From assembly GCF_030232265.1 (NCBI RefSeq), contig NZ_JASPJK010000001.1, forward strand, positions 1 to 64,000: a stretch of DNA of 64,000 nt. The letters are read 5' to 3'. This stretch comes from Corynebacterium sp. MSK041. Lineage in GTDB: Bacteria > Actinomycetota > Actinomycetes > Mycobacteriales > Mycobacteriaceae. Position numbers and translations under genes: made by a program. The notes under the pieces are model-generated. The model had not been told where the DNA came from, ran no database searches, and saw nothing but the letters and a program-made list of their open reading frames with translations. Below are positions 51,596-61,245 of this stretch, one piece after another. The first letter of the stretch is position 1; each line of letters opens with the position of its first letter.

Positions 51596-53398
51596 ATGGC
51601 CCTGTCCACCTACACCACTCCGGCACCATTCACCGTCGCGCCGGATGAAAACTGCTACTCGGCTCTCGTGGCTAATGCTGAGGCCCGCCCGGACACAGTG
51701 TTGTTCACCAAACCCGAAGCTCACGAGTGGCGAGATGTCACTGCGGCTGAGTTCGTCGCCGAGGTGCGCGAAGTGGCCAAGGGGCTCATCGCTTTGGGCG
51801 CGCAGAAGGGCGATCGTGTTGCCCTTCTTTCTGGTGCGCGCTACGAGTGGGCAGTGGTGGACTTTGCCATCATGGCCGCCGGCCTGACCACCGCCGCGAT
51901 CTACCCCACGAGCTCCCTGGACCAGGTGCAGTGGATCGTCGAAGATTCCGGCGCCGTCATCGCGATCGGGGAGCGCCCAGAGCACGGCAGCATGTTCTCC
52001 TCGGTCATCGATTCGGATCTCCGCGAGATTATGCTTTTCGACGATGAACCCGGCGCCATCGCCACCCTCAAGGAAGCCGGCCAGTCCGTCACTGACGCTG
52101 AGCTGGATGAGCGCATCGCCGGAATCCACCACGATGACATTGCCTCCTTGGTGTACACCTCCGGCACCACCGGCCGTGCCAAGGGCTGCATGATCACCCA
52201 CCTGAACTGGATCTTCCAGATTCGTGGTCTTTTGGCTCACCCGGCTGGCCAGGTGGCTCACCGTGGCAACAAGGTGGTCACCTACCTGCCCCTGGCTCAC
52301 GTCATGGCGCGCTCCGTGCACCTGGCCGCCACGATCGGTGAAACCACCCAAACCCACTGGCAGGACGTGTCCACCATTGCTGCTGAGTTCCAGCGCGTGA
52401 AGCCGGATCTCGTGCTTGGTGTGCCGCGTGTGTATGAGAAGGTGCGCGACGCTGCCCGCAGAAAAGCATCCGATGGCTCCGCGATCGGCGCGAAGATCTT
52501 CGCTGACGCGGAAAAGACCGCCATCGCCTACTCCGAGTCGCTGGACAAGGGCGGCCCTTCGCTAGTGTTGCGCGCGAAGCGAGCGCTCTTTGACAAGCTC
52601 GTCTACTCCAAGATCCGCGAGGCCCTCGGAGGCAAGGTGTCTTACGGTATCTCCGGCGGCTCCGCACTGGGCATCCCACTCGGCCACTTCTACCGCGGTG
52701 CCGGCCTGCCGGTCTATGAGGGATACGGTCTCACCGAAACGTCCTCCGCCGCCGCACTCAGCTTCGGCGATGACCGCAAGATCGGCAGCGTGGGCAAGCC
52801 CATGATGGGCTACACCGTCAAACTCACAGAGGAAGGCGAGATCTGCTTCTCCGGCCCCGGCGTTTTCACCGGGTACTGGAAGAACGAGGAAGCTACCAAG
52901 GAAGCGCTTATCGACGGCTTCTTCCACACCGGCGACCTCGGCCACCTCGACGATGACGGGAACATCTTCATCACCGGCCGCAAGAAGGACATCCTGGTCA
53001 CCTCCGGCGGCAAGAACGTTGCCCCGCAGCCACTCGAGGAGCTGCTCCGCCAGGATCCGCTCATCTCCCAGGCAGTCGTGGTTGGTGACGGCAAGCCGTT
53101 CATCGGTGCCCTCATCGCCCTTGATGAGGACGCGCTTTCGACGTGGAAAGCGGAGCGTGGCATCGATCCGGACGAGCCCACCTACCGTCTGGCCAAGCGC
53201 AATGACCTGCGCATGGAAATGCAGGACGCCATCAACCGCACCAACCAGGCAGTGAGTAATGCGGAAGCGATTAAGAAGTTCCGCATCCTCCCGCGCGACC
53301 TCACCGAAGCAGACGGCGAACTGACCCCGTCCCTGAAGGTGAAGCGTCCGGCGGTGCTGAAGAGCTTCGACCACCAGATGCGCAAGCTCTACCCGTAG
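51596..53398 (+). CDS. Long-chain acyl-CoA synthetase (second of tandem pair)
   Basis: A 600-residue paralogue of the preceding gene with the same motif order: LVYTSGTTGRAKGCMITHLN, YEGYGLTETSSAAALSFG, HTGDLGHLDDDGNIFITGRKKDILVTSGGKNVAP and LTPSLKVKRPAVL. The AMP-forming reaction is the same. Sequence differences are spread throughout, indicating an old duplication with possible division of substrates or timing. It has its own promoter region with a palindromic operator candidate, and ends in a strong terminator. Confidence 0.95.
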   Translation: MALSTYTTPAPFTVAPDENCYSALVANAEARPDTVLFTKPEAHEWRDVTAAEFVAEVREVAKGLIALGAQKGDRVALLSGARYEWAVVDFAIMAAGLTTAAIYPTSSLDQVQWIVEDSGAVIAIGERPEHGSMFSSVIDSDLREIMLFDDEPGAIATLKEAGQSVTDAELDERIAGIHHDDIASLVYTSGTTGRAKGCMITHLNWIFQIRGLLAHPAGQVAHRGNKVVTYLPLAHVMARSVHLAATIGETTQTHWQDVSTIAAEFQRVKPDLVLGVPRVYEKVRDAARRKASDGSAIGAKIFADAEKTAIAYSESLDKGGPSLVLRAKRALFDKLVYSKIREALGGKVSYGISGGSALGIPLGHFYRGAGLPVYEGYGLTETSSAAALSFGDDRKIGSVGKPMMGYTVKLTEEGEICFSGPGVFTGYWKNEEATKEALIDGFFHTGDLGHLDDDGNIFITGRKKDILVTSGGKNVAPQPLEELLRQDPLISQAVVVGDGKPFIGALIALDEDALSTWKAERGIDPDEPTYRLAKRNDLRMEMQDAINRTNQAVSNAEAIKKFRILPRDLTEADGELTPSLKVKRPAVLKSFDHQMRKLYP

Positions 53399-53414
53399 AA
53401 CTACTCACCCCGCT

Positions 53415-53449
53415 ATGGTCCCCGGCCTTGTTGCCGGGGACCATTCTCC
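53415..53449 (+). terminator. Terminator of the second acyl-CoA synthetase
   Basis: ATGGTCCCCGGC (53415-53426) and GCCGGGGACCAT (53433-53444) form a perfect 12-bp stem with a 6-nt loop, then TCTCCTTTT. Confidence 0.85.
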
Positions 53450-53570
53450 TTTTGGCACGAGTTTTAGTCTCTGTTTGATGCTCTTCCGGCGCGCCGTACA
53501 GGAACCTGTGAATTTCTGGCTTAATGTTGGCCACCGAACCCACTAACCCGGTCAACCCAAGGAGGCGAGT

Positions 53571-54239
53571 GTGCACCGGACCGCTGCGACGCTGCGCCAC
53601 CGCGAGCTGACCCAAGAGGTCTACAACATCGGCGACGAAGTTGCCGAATACATCGAGCACATCGCCGAAGCTATCGCCGATTACGATGGCGAACTTACCG
53701 ACGATTGCCTCGCAGAATTCGCCGAGATTGTCGATGACGCACGCATTGATGCCCGTCGCGTCGTTGGTGAACTGATCGGCCTACGCCAAGCGCTCGTATC
53801 TGGGGTCCGCGCTGGGTCTATCTCCGCGGCGTTGCCCGCCGAAGAGCGCATTCCCGAACCTGAGCGCCTCGACGCCTCCGGGCTTTTCGAGCTTTTCCCT
53901 CTTCCTTCCCCCTCCCCGGTGAAGGACATGACGGAAGCGTGCGTCCAGCGTACCGACCTTATCGTCCAGCATCTCGGTGAAGTGGTGGACTACACCCTCG
54001 AACAAACCGACATGGTCGCGCAGAACCTCGCCGCTGTGTCCCTGCCACACCTCTACGCTCGTGTTGGTGAACTGGTGGAATCTGCCGTTGACGGCTGGCT
54101 CGACGCTGTTGCTGCTGAGCATCCCGGCTTCACCCGCGCTATGCGCGGCTCTAACCCACCGAAGTTCCTGGAGGAACGCGCGCGTGTGGATGCGATCGTG
54201 GCCAAGGTCGCTGCGAAGCGCTCCCGCCGCGGCGCCTAG
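53571..54239 (+). CDS. Hypothetical helical protein
   Basis: A 222-residue protein, mostly alpha-helical by composition and without a signal peptide or membrane helix. Residues 1-80 are acidic with heptad-like spacing (VYNIGDEVAEYIEHIAEAIADYDG). A Pro/Glu linker follows, and then a second helical half (RTDLIVQHLGEVVDYTLEQTD). It may be a two-helical-domain or coiled-coil protein. I recognise no family. AAGGAGG lies ahead of the GTG start, so it is translated. It stands alone, with a terminator before it and a 16-bp tandem repeat after it. Confidence 0.75.
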   Translation: MHRTAATLRHRELTQEVYNIGDEVAEYIEHIAEAIADYDGELTDDCLAEFAEIVDDARIDARRVVGELIGLRQALVSGVRAGSISAALPAEERIPEPERLDASGLFELFPLPSPSPVKDMTEACVQRTDLIVQHLGEVVDYTLEQTDMVAQNLAAVSLPHLYARVGELVESAVDGWLDAVAAEHPGFTRAMRGSNPPKFLEERARVDAIVAKVAAKRSRRGA

Positions 54240-54257
54240 TGTGTTCCTGGCCCGTTT

Positions 54258-54329
54258 CGGTTCCTGACCACCTCGGTTCCTGACCACCTCGGTTCCTGAC
54301 CACCTCGGTTCCTGACCACCTCGGTTCCA
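54258..54329. repeat. Tandem 16-bp repeat, four and a half copies
   Basis: The unit CGGTTCCTGACCACCT is repeated exactly from 54258, 54274, 54290 and 54306, with a partial fifth copy at 54322-54329. It begins 18 bp after the stop of the hypothetical gene. The rest of the 54330-54565 gap is AT-rich, contains repeats of TTTATT/ATTTATTG and a perfect DnaA box (54533-54541), and no gene. Confidence 0.9.
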
Positions 54330-54565
54330 GCTGACGCCCCCCCTAGCCGCCCCAAACCGCAAACCCCAATAAATGTTTTCAAATAAACCAGGATGGGCCG
54401 CCAGATTTTTGCGGAGACTGATGCTGCCACTTGGTTTATTTGAGTTCATTTATTGCAGTTGATTTATTGCAATTCATTCATCACGGTTTGGAAGACAATG
54501 AACCGGTGGACAACAGCGGAAAGGCACCAGCTTGTGGATAACCAAGCGAATTCCACAGGGGTTAA

Positions 54566-55531
54566 TTGGTAAAGCTCGACAAACGGAGCGTCATCACCGA
54601 AGCTGTGTTCATGGGGGACATGAGACGAGCGGAATTGGCTGCTTTGATTATTAACTTGCGGACCATGGCGGGGCACAACCGCGAGGTGTTGGCGGGTATC
54701 CAGGACGGGTCGGTGACTCTGCTGAGTAGGGACAAGGCAATTCGTACAGAGTGCTACCAGGATCTGCCGGACTACGAGAAGGCGTTTGTGCGGGCTTACG
54801 CGGTGGGATTGGGTGCGCATCGGGCGGTGCTGACGGGGTATTCGGCGGCGCGCATACACGGAATGTGGGTGGCGGGCAGTGCTCGCGAGCCAGTTGAGTT
54901 GGCGCTGGCGGAGATTCCGCCGCGGGCGCAGTGGCAGTCCGGGACCCTGTACCGGCGGCTGGCATTGGCAGAGGAGGAAATTCTGCACGTGGGTGGGGTG
55001 CGGACACCGCGGTTGTTTCGGGTGTTTGTGGAGATTGCTCGGCATCACGGGTTTATCGCCGGCCTGGTGGCGGCGGATTGGTTGAGAGGGATGGGGATGG
55101 ATCTCGAAGAAATGCGCAGGCAGGTTGCGTTGCTGGGGCCGGTGCGAGGAGTGCGGAATGTGCGTGACGCGGTGGAGTTCTCCGTGGCCTGTTCAGAGTC
55201 GCCGTTCGAGCCATACGCGCGGGGTTTGCTCATCCGCGCTGGGTTGAATGTGCAAGCACAAGCATTGCTTTGCGACGGCAAATACCGCGCCGATCTCCTC
55301 GTCGAAAGCTGGACGGTCGTGGAGATCGACGGGGATGTGAAGTACTCGGGTGAGTATGGGGAGACGGGACAGGTGTTGTTGGAGGAGAAGAAGCGGGAGA
55401 ACCGGATCCGGAACGAGGGGGTGTCGGTGTTGAGGTACTCTCCAGCGGAGTTGTTGCGGGACCCAGCGAAGTTTGTGCGGGAGGTGCAGGCGGAGGTTGA
55501 GCGGAACCGGGCTAAAGGTGCGGTGGCGTGA
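54566..55531 (+). CDS. DUF559-type protein with AbiEi-like N-terminus
   Basis: Up to 321 residues. The N-terminal half has a helical start and the YAVGLGAHRAVLTGYSAARIHGM segment, which resembles AbiEi-type antitoxin/regulator domains in actinobacteria. The C-terminal part is a restriction-like (PD-(D/E)XK) fold of DUF559 style: YRADLLVESWTVVEIDGDVKY supplies the acidic residues, and EKKRENRIRNEGVSVLRYSP the following helix. No toxin partner is adjacent. The function is not known. The start is uncertain: TTG at 54566 has AGGGG just upstream, and ATGs at 54611 and 54620 also fit. It is followed by hemW, whose promoter lies within its last bases. Confidence 0.7.
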   Translation: MVKLDKRSVITEAVFMGDMRRAELAALIINLRTMAGHNREVLAGIQDGSVTLLSRDKAIRTECYQDLPDYEKAFVRAYAVGLGAHRAVLTGYSAARIHGMWVAGSAREPVELALAEIPPRAQWQSGTLYRRLALAEEEILHVGGVRTPRLFRVFVEIARHHGFIAGLVAADWLRGMGMDLEEMRRQVALLGPVRGVRNVRDAVEFSVACSESPFEPYARGLLIRAGLNVQAQALLCDGKYRADLLVESWTVVEIDGDVKYSGEYGETGQVLLEEKKRENRIRNEGVSVLRYSPAELLRDPAKFVREVQAEVERNRAKGAVA

Positions 55532-55551
55532 GTCTGCTTAGACTGGCACGT

Positions 55552-56685
55552 ATGAGTTCTGACGCTTTTGGCGTGTACGTGCACGTCCCGTTTTGTTCGA
55601 CGCGGTGCGGGTACTGCGACTTCAACACGTATACCCCGTCGGAGACAGAGACGAGCTATGCGGCGTACTTGGATGCGTTAGAGCAAGAGCTGGAGCTGGC
55701 CGCGCGAGAATACGGGCAGGAGGGCCAGCCGGCGGACACGGTATTCATTGGTGGGGGAACACCATCGCTATTGGGGGCGGACGGTTTGGGCAGGATCCTC
55801 GCACGGATCCGGAACACATTTGGCCTCGCCGAGGGGGCGGAGGTGACCACGGAGTCGAATCCGGAGTCGACCAGTCCGGAGTACTTCGAGGGGCTCAAGA
55901 CGCATGGGTTCACGCGGGTGTCGTTGGGGATGCAGTCCGCGTCCACGCCGATTTTGAAGGTGTTGGACCGGCAGCACACGCCGGGCCGGGCGGTGGCAGC
56001 AGCGAAGGAAGCGCAGGCAGCAGGGTTTGCGCACGTGAATTTGGACCTCATCTACGGCACGCCGACGGAGACGGAAGATGACGTGAAGCGCAGCTTGGAG
56101 GCGGTGCTGGAGGCGGGGGTGGATCACGTGTCGGCGTATTCGCTGATTGTGGAGGATGGCACGGCGATGTCCCGGAAGATCCGTAAGGGCGAGCTGCCGG
56201 CGCCGCAGGAAGATACGTATGCGGACCGCTATGAGCTCATCGCGGACACACTGGAGCAGGCCGGCTATGGCTGGTACGAAGTATCCAATTGGGCGAAGGA
56301 AAGCGGGGAGTGCCGGCACAACCTCATCTACTGGCGCGGCGGTCACTGGTGGGGTGCGGGGCCCGGGGCACATGGCTATGTCAACCGGACGCGGTACATG
56401 AACGTGAAGCGCCCAGAGCGCTACAACCAGATGCTTGCCGGGCATGAGCTGCCCATTCATCGCACGGAGACCATCACCGATGAGGAGCACCACTTTGAGC
56501 AGATCATGCTGGGTCTGCGGCTCAAGGAGGGGATCCCTGCGGGGTGGGTGGGGGAGGGGGCGCGGGGTGTCGTCGATAAGCATGTGCGCGCTGGGCTGCT
56601 TGAGGTGGATGAGCGGATTCGGGTGACGGATGCGGGCAGGCTTTTGGCGGACGGGATCATCACGGACATCTTGGCGGCGGAGTGA
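55552..56685 (+). CDS. hemW: Radical SAM heme chaperone HemW
   Basis: A 377-residue radical SAM protein (formerly annotated as coproporphyrinogen III oxidase HemN). The cluster motif is VPFCSTRCGYCDF (CxxxCxxC), followed by the SAM block FIGGGTPSLL. A further conserved segment is VSLGMQSASTPILKVLDRQHTPGRA, and the C-terminal HemN domain is present. In characterised members the protein delivers heme rather than oxidising coproporphyrinogen. The ATG at 55552 has TAGACT ending 7 nt upstream, so translation may be leaderless. The hrcA promoter overlaps its 3' end. Confidence 0.94.
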   Translation: MSSDAFGVYVHVPFCSTRCGYCDFNTYTPSETETSYAAYLDALEQELELAAREYGQEGQPADTVFIGGGTPSLLGADGLGRILARIRNTFGLAEGAEVTTESNPESTSPEYFEGLKTHGFTRVSLGMQSASTPILKVLDRQHTPGRAVAAAKEAQAAGFAHVNLDLIYGTPTETEDDVKRSLEAVLEAGVDHVSAYSLIVEDGTAMSRKIRKGELPAPQEDTYADRYELIADTLEQAGYGWYEVSNWAKESGECRHNLIYWRGGHWWGAGPGAHGYVNRTRYMNVKRPERYNQMLAGHELPIHRTETITDEEHHFEQIMLGLRLKEGIPAGWVGEGARGVVDKHVRAGLLEVDERIRVTDAGRLLADGIITDILAAE

Positions 56686-56699
56686 TCCGACGCTAGACT
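56671..56699 (+). promoter_or_regulatory. hrcA promoter
   Basis: TTGGCG (56671-56676), a 17-bp spacer and TAGACT (56694-56699) form a good sigma-A promoter overlapping the last codons of hemW. The CIRCE element begins 4 bp after the -10, covering the start site. Confidence 0.65.
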
Positions 56700-56702
56700 G
56701 GC

Positions 56703-56740
56703 TTAGCAGTCGACGCTTTAGAGTGCTAAATGAGTGCTAA
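56703..56740. promoter_or_regulatory. CIRCE operator with an additional half-site
   Basis: TTAGCAGTC (56703-56711), a 9-bp spacer and GAGTGCTAA (56721-56729) match the CIRCE consensus TTAGCACTC-N9-GAGTGCTAA with one mismatch. A second exact GAGTGCTAA follows at 56732-56740 and runs into the ribosome site GGAGG. Confidence 0.92.
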
Positions 56741-56753
56741 GGAGGGCGCGAAC

Positions 56754-57779
56754 ATGGCTAGTCCTGCACGCGAACGTAGGCAGGCGGTTCTGCGCGCGAT
56801 CGTGGCGGACTACATCGCGATGCAGGAGCCGGTCGGATCCAAAACCCTGGTGGAGAAGCACAAGCTCCAGGTCAGTTCCGCAACGATCCGCAACGATATG
56901 GCGGTGCTTGAGACGGAGGGCTACATCGCGCAGCCACACGCGAGCTCGGGGCGCGTACCCACGGAGAAGGGCTACCGCGCCTTCGTCGATGCGATCAATG
57001 AGGTCAAACCGCTGTCGCTGCCGGAGCGTCGCGCTATTTCGGATTTCTTGGAATCCGGCGTTGACCTAGAAGACGTGATGCGGCGTTCGGCGCACTTGTT
57101 GGCGCAACTCACGCGCCAAGCGGCGGTGGTGCAGCTGCCCACGTTGTCGGTCTCACGCATCAAGCATTGTGAGGTTGTGGCGCTAACGTCGCGTCGCCTG
57201 TTGATCGTGGTCATCACGGATAACGGCCGCGTGGATCAGCGCAATGTTGAGCTCAGTTCGCTTATCGACGAATCCGGCGTCACCTACCTCCGCGACCTCC
57301 TCAACGGAGCCCTGGCCGGCAAGACGATGTCGGATGCGTCGAGTTCCCTGGCGCTCTTGGCAGCTGATCCGCCACCGGCGGTTGCGGACCACGTGACGCG
57401 GGCGATCGCGGTGATCATGGACACCTTGGTGGATACTCCATCGGACCGCGTGTTGATCGCGGGGGCGGCGAACCTGGTGCCAAAGACGACGGATTTGCTG
57501 AGCGTCGTGGAGGCACTGGAGGAGCAGGTGGTGGTGCTCAAGCTGCTGGCTAATCTGCCGGAGCTGGGTAATGTCTCCGTGGTTATCGGCAAAGAAAATG
57601 AGGATGAGGATCTAGCGAAGGCCAGTATCGTGACCACCAGTTATGGCGCCGCGGGGGAGACGTTTGGTGGTTTGGGTGTCCTCGGCCCGACGTACATGGA
57701 CTACCCCGGTACGATTCAAAAGGTTGCGGCGGTGGCAAACTACATCAGCCTGATTCTCGCCGGCGAAGAAAGGACTTAA
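56754..57779 (+). CDS. hrcA: Heat-inducible transcription repressor HrcA
   Basis: A 341-residue repressor of class I heat-shock genes. The winged-helix N-terminus ([29 protein letters not shown], then [19 protein letters not shown]) is followed by the dimerisation and core domain ([19 protein letters not shown] and the C-terminal [13 protein letters not shown]). HrcA binds CIRCE elements such as the one directly upstream, so it represses itself, and GroE normally restores its activity. The ATG at 56754 has GGAGGG upstream. dnaJ follows 7 bp later. Confidence 0.97.
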   Translation: MASPARERRQAVLRAIVADYIAMQEPVGSKTLVEKHKLQVSSATIRNDMAVLETEGYIAQPHASSGRVPTEKGYRAFVDAINEVKPLSLPERRAISDFLESGVDLEDVMRRSAHLLAQLTRQAAVVQLPTLSVSRIKHCEVVALTSRRLLIVVITDNGRVDQRNVELSSLIDESGVTYLRDLLNGALAGKTMSDASSSLALLAADPPPAVADHVTRAIAVIMDTLVDTPSDRVLIAGAANLVPKTTDLLSVVEALEEQVVVLKLLANLPELGNVSVVIGKENEDEDLAKASIVTTSYGAAGETFGGLGVLGPTYMDYPGTIQKVAAVANYISLILAGEERT

Positions 57780-57786
57780 CTCAACT

Positions 57787-58917
57787 GTGGCACGCGATTA
57801 CTACGGCATCTTGGGTGTGGATAAGAACGCCACGGATACGGAGATTAAGAAGGCATACCGGCGTTTGGCACGCAAGTATCACCCGGATGTGAACGACACG
57901 GATGAGGCGGCGGAGAAGTTCCGCGAAATCTCCTTGGCGCAGGAAGTACTGCTCGACCCGGATAAACGGCACATCGTGGATCGTGGGGGCGACCCGATGG
58001 AGCAGGCTGCCGGCGGTGCCGGCGGCGGTGGATTCGGGTTCGGCGATATCTTCGAGGCTTTCTTCGGTGACAGCGCCGGTGGCGGAGGCCGTGGGCCACG
58101 TTCCCGCGTGCAGCCAGGTAGTGACGCGTTGTTGCGCACCACGATCACGTTGGCGGAGGCCTACACCGGCACTCGCCAGGAAGTGACCGTGGATACCGCT
58201 GTGCTGTGTGAGCACTGCCATGGCACGGGCTCAGAATCTGAGTCCAAGCCTGTGATGTGTGATGGTTGTGATGGTCACGGCCAGGTGCAGCAGGTGCAGC
58301 AGTCTTTCTTGGGCAACATCATGACCACGACGACGTGCCCGAAGTGTTCCGGTTTCGGTGAGATCATCACCGATCCGTGCCAGAAGTGCGGTAGTCAGGG
58401 TCGTGTGCGTTCGCGTCGGGACATCACGGTGAATATCCCTGCCGGTATTTCCTCCGGTATGCGCATCCGTATGGCTGGTCAGGGTGAGGTCGGCCACGGT
58501 GGTGGCGCAGCGGGTGACCTGTACGTGGAGGTCACCACGGATAACCACCCGGTGTTTGTCCGCGATGGGGACAACCTGCACCTGAAGGTCTCCGTTCCCA
58601 TGTTCGATGCAGCGCTGGGCACAGACGTGACGGTGGAGAACCTGGCGGGGGAGACCACCACGATTGAGATCCCGGCTGGTACGCAGCCGAATGAGGAGAT
58701 CGTGCTGGAAGGCGAAGGCATGCCACGCCTGCGCGCGGAAGGAGCTGGCAACATGGTGGCCCACGTCCAGGTTGTTGTGCCGACGGAGCTGACCAAGGAC
58801 CAGCGTGCAGCCCTCGAGGACCTGCGTGCCGGCCATGACGCTGAGGCCTTCGTGGAGGAAGAACATCCGGAAGGTGGCAGCTTCTTCGGTCGCATGCGCA
58901 ACCGTTTCCGCCGCTAG
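57787..58917 (+). CDS. dnaJ: Chaperone DnaJ
   Basis: A 376-residue DnaJ (the second DnaJ of corynebacteria, outside the dnaK operon). The J domain has ARDYYGILGVDKNATDTEIKKAYRRLARKYHPDVND with the HPD tripeptide. A Gly-rich region follows, and then four CxxCxGxG zinc units: CEHCHGTG, CDGCDGHG, CPKCSGFG and CQKCGSQG. Two C-terminal beta domains complete it. It stimulates DnaK ATPase and holds unfolded proteins. The GTG start lies 7 bp after hrcA. Confidence 0.97.
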   Translation: MARDYYGILGVDKNATDTEIKKAYRRLARKYHPDVNDTDEAAEKFREISLAQEVLLDPDKRHIVDRGGDPMEQAAGGAGGGGFGFGDIFEAFFGDSAGGGGRGPRSRVQPGSDALLRTTITLAEAYTGTRQEVTVDTAVLCEHCHGTGSESESKPVMCDGCDGHGQVQQVQQSFLGNIMTTTTCPKCSGFGEIITDPCQKCGSQGRVRSRRDITVNIPAGISSGMRIRMAGQGEVGHGGGAAGDLYVEVTTDNHPVFVRDGDNLHLKVSVPMFDAALGTDVTVENLAGETTTIEIPAGTQPNEEIVLEGEGMPRLRAEGAGNMVAHVQVVVPTELTKDQRAALEDLRAGHDAEAFVEEEHPEGGSFFGRMRNRFRR

Positions 58918-58921
58918 AACC

Positions 58922-59629
58922 ATGAGTCTGCCGTATTTCATCACCGAAGATCCCTTATCTGGTCGCCTTAGCGGACCGGAGGGCCGCCACGCCGTCACGG
59001 TCAAAAGGATTCAGCCCGGAGAGCACGTCATGCTTATCGACGGCACCGGTACCACCGCCGAAGTCCGCGTCACCGCGGTGGAGGGGAAGGATGGGCTGGT
59101 GGGGGAGGTCGTCGATAAGCAAAAAGTGCCTTTACCTACGCCGAGGGTGACGATTGTGCAGGCCATCCCGAAATCTGAGCGTGCGGAGTTGGCCGTGGAC
59201 CTGGCAACGCAAGGTGGCGCGGATGCGATCGTGCCATGGATTTCGCACCGCACGATCGCGCGATGGCAGGGCCCGAAGGTGGCCAAGAATGTGGAGAAAT
59301 GGCAGGCCACCGCGCGTGAAGCGGCGAAACAATCGCGCCGGGCGTGGATCCCGCAGGTGCATGATCCGGTGACCACGAACCAGCTGGCGGAGATGCTGCG
59401 CGGCAAGGTGGCGTACGTACTGCATGAGGATGCGACCGTGAGCATCAAGGATGTGGATTTGAGTGCGGATGAGATCTTCCTCATCATCGGCCCGGAAGGT
59501 GGCATCGGTGAAGACGAACTGGAGCTGCTCGGCGCGCAGGCGATCACGCTGGGTCCGGAGGTTCTGCGCACGGCGAGTGCCGGGCTGGCTGCTCTTTCCG
59601 CCGTCGGCGCGCTGACGGGCCGCTGGTAG
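58922..59629 (+). CDS. rsmE: 16S rRNA m3U1498 methyltransferase
   Basis: A 235-residue SPOUT methyltransferase modifying U1498 of 16S rRNA. Features are the N-terminal PUA-like part (PLSGRLSGPEGRHAVTVKRIQPGEHV), AELAVDLATQGGADAIVPW, and the SAM knot IIGPEGGIGEDELELL followed by LGPEVLRTASAGLAALSAVGA. The ATG at 58922 follows the dnaJ stop by 4 bp. Two 11-mer copies, in opposite orientation, lie 68 bp apart in this gene. Confidence 0.95.
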   Translation: MSLPYFITEDPLSGRLSGPEGRHAVTVKRIQPGEHVMLIDGTGTTAEVRVTAVEGKDGLVGEVVDKQKVPLPTPRVTIVQAIPKSERAELAVDLATQGGADAIVPWISHRTIARWQGPKVAKNVEKWQATAREAAKQSRRAWIPQVHDPVTTNQLAEMLRGKVAYVLHEDATVSIKDVDLSADEIFLIIGPEGGIGEDELELLGAQAITLGPEVLRTASAGLAALSAVGALTGRW

Positions 59630-59639
59630 GGTGAGCCGC

Positions 59640-60674
59640 ATGGCAGAACTGGTCACACGCTCCCATGAGCTCGACCCCGAATACGCCCAAGCTGTGCTGG
59701 GCATCAATGACTCGACGCTGCATACGCTCAATCAGCTGCTCGGCGCCGATCTTTTCGCTCGCGGCACCACCGTAACCATGCGTGGTCCGGTTGACGCCGT
59801 GGCGTACGCCGCGCGGGTGGTGGATGAGATTCAGGCGATGGCCCGCCGCGGCATCGTGATCACCTCGGATGCGGTGAAGCACGCGGTGGACATCATGGCT
59901 ACGGACATGCCGGAATCCGCTGCGGAGATTCTCGGACGCGAGATCATCGCGCGCCGCGGTAAGGTCATCCGCCCGAAGACGGCGGGGCAGCGGGAATATG
60001 TCGATGCGATTGATGAGAACACGATTGTCTTCGGCATTGGCCCCGCCGGCTCCGGTAAGACTTACCTGGCAGTGGCCAAGGCGGTGCAGGCGCTGCAGGC
60101 CAAAGAGGTCAAGCGCATCATTCTCACCCGCCCCGCAGTGGAAGCAGGGGAGAAGCTGGGCTTTCTGCCCGGCACGCTGAATGACAAAATTGACCCCTAT
60201 TTGCGCCCGCTTTACGACGCATTGCGGGACATGCTCGACCCCGACATGATCCCCAAACTCATGGAGGCCGGCATCATCGAAGTGGCGCCGTTGGCCTACA
60301 TGCGTGGCCGTACGCTTAACGACGCGTTTGTCATTCTAGATGAGGCGCAGAACACCACCCCTTCGCAGATGAAGATGTTCCTCACCCGCCTTGGTTTTGG
60401 TTCCAAGATGGTGGTCACTGGCGATATTTCTCAGGTGGACCTGCCACGCGGTGTGGTCTCTGGCCTGCGAATCGTGCGCAAGATCCTGCGCGACGTCCCC
60501 GGGATTCACTTCCAGGAGTTCGGAGCCAATGATGTGGTGCGCCACCAATTGGTCAGCCGTATTGTGGCCGCATATGACAAGTATGACGCCGACCGCGCCG
60601 CACGGTGGGATGCGGAGGCGGAACACCAGGCGCATCCGGAGGACACTCCAGCGGACACTAAGGAGCAAGCATGA
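59640..60674 (+). CDS. phoH: PhoH-family ATPase
   Basis: A 344-residue protein with an N-terminal KH-like domain (about residues 1-90) and a C-terminal RNA-helicase-like ATPase. Walker A is [18 protein letters not shown], Walker [23 protein letters not shown], and further motifs are [14 protein letters not shown]. The gene sits before ybeY, whose start overlaps its stop, the usual partnership in rRNA processing. TAGGGT ends 7 nt before the ATG at 59640; an upstream GTG three codons earlier is the alternative. Confidence 0.95.
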   Translation: MAELVTRSHELDPEYAQAVLGINDSTLHTLNQLLGADLFARGTTVTMRGPVDAVAYAARVVDEIQAMARRGIVITSDAVKHAVDIMATDMPESAAEILGREIIARRGKVIRPKTAGQREYVDAIDENTIVFGIGPAGSGKTYLAVAKAVQALQAKEVKRIILTRPAVEAGEKLGFLPGTLNDKIDPYLRPLYDALRDMLDPDMIPKLMEAGIIEVAPLAYMRGRTLNDAFVILDEAQNTTPSQMKMFLTRLGFGSKMVVTGDISQVDLPRGVVSGLRIVRKILRDVPGIHFQEFGANDVVRHQLVSRIVAAYDKYDADRAARWDAEAEHQAHPEDTPADTKEQA

Positions 60675-61240
60675 GCATCGAAGTCCTGAACGAGTCAGGG
60701 GAGACGGACGTCAACGAAGAAATGCTCGTTGACGTTGCTTCCTTTGCGTTGCGCGCCATGGACGTTCACCCGGATACAGATCTGACCATCACGTGCGTGG
60801 ACACACCCACTATGGCGGACCTGCACATGCGGTGGATGGACCTGCCGGGCCCGACGGATGTGATGAGCTTCCCCATGGATGAACTCACCCCTGGTTCCGG
60901 CCGCCCGGATGCGCCGGCACCAGGCCCGGCCATGCTGGGCGACATCATCTTGTGCCCGGAGTATGACCGAAAGCAGGCAGACGCTGCCGGCCACCCGCTC
61001 GGCCATGAAATGGCGCTGTTGACCGTCCACGGGTGCCTGCACCTGCTGGGTTATGACCATGCCACCCCGGCCGATGAGCGTGAGATGTTCGCACTCCAGA
61101 ACGAGATCCTGGCGGATTGGTACGACGACTTGGCAGCCCGCGGCGTCACCTACCAGCCCAAACCGGAAGGCAAGCACGCGTTCCCGTCGGCGGCGGATCG
61201 GGTGGAGCTTGACGGGATCGTCGAGAAGCGAGGCGAGTAA
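60671..61240 (+). CDS. ybeY: Endoribonuclease YbeY
   Basis: A 189-residue metal-dependent RNase required for 16S rRNA 3' maturation and ribosome quality control. The metal site is [21 protein letters not shown] (HxxxHxxxxxH), and the preceding block is [14 protein letters not shown]. The C-terminal 35 residues extend past the core. It overlaps phoH by 4 nt and precedes the corC-like gene by 5 bp, so translation is coupled. Confidence 0.96.
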   Translation: MSIEVLNESGETDVNEEMLVDVASFALRAMDVHPDTDLTITCVDTPTMADLHMRWMDLPGPTDVMSFPMDELTPGSGRPDAPAPGPAMLGDIILCPEYDRKQADAAGHPLGHEMALLTVHGCLHLLGYDHATPADEREMFALQNEILADWYDDLAARGVTYQPKPEGKHAFPSAADRVELDGIVEKRGE

Positions 61241-61245
61241 CCACC

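Noticed and set aside
54258-54329. The tandem repeat as a CRISPR array
   Set aside because: Units are 16 bp with no unique spacers between them and no cas gene nearby.
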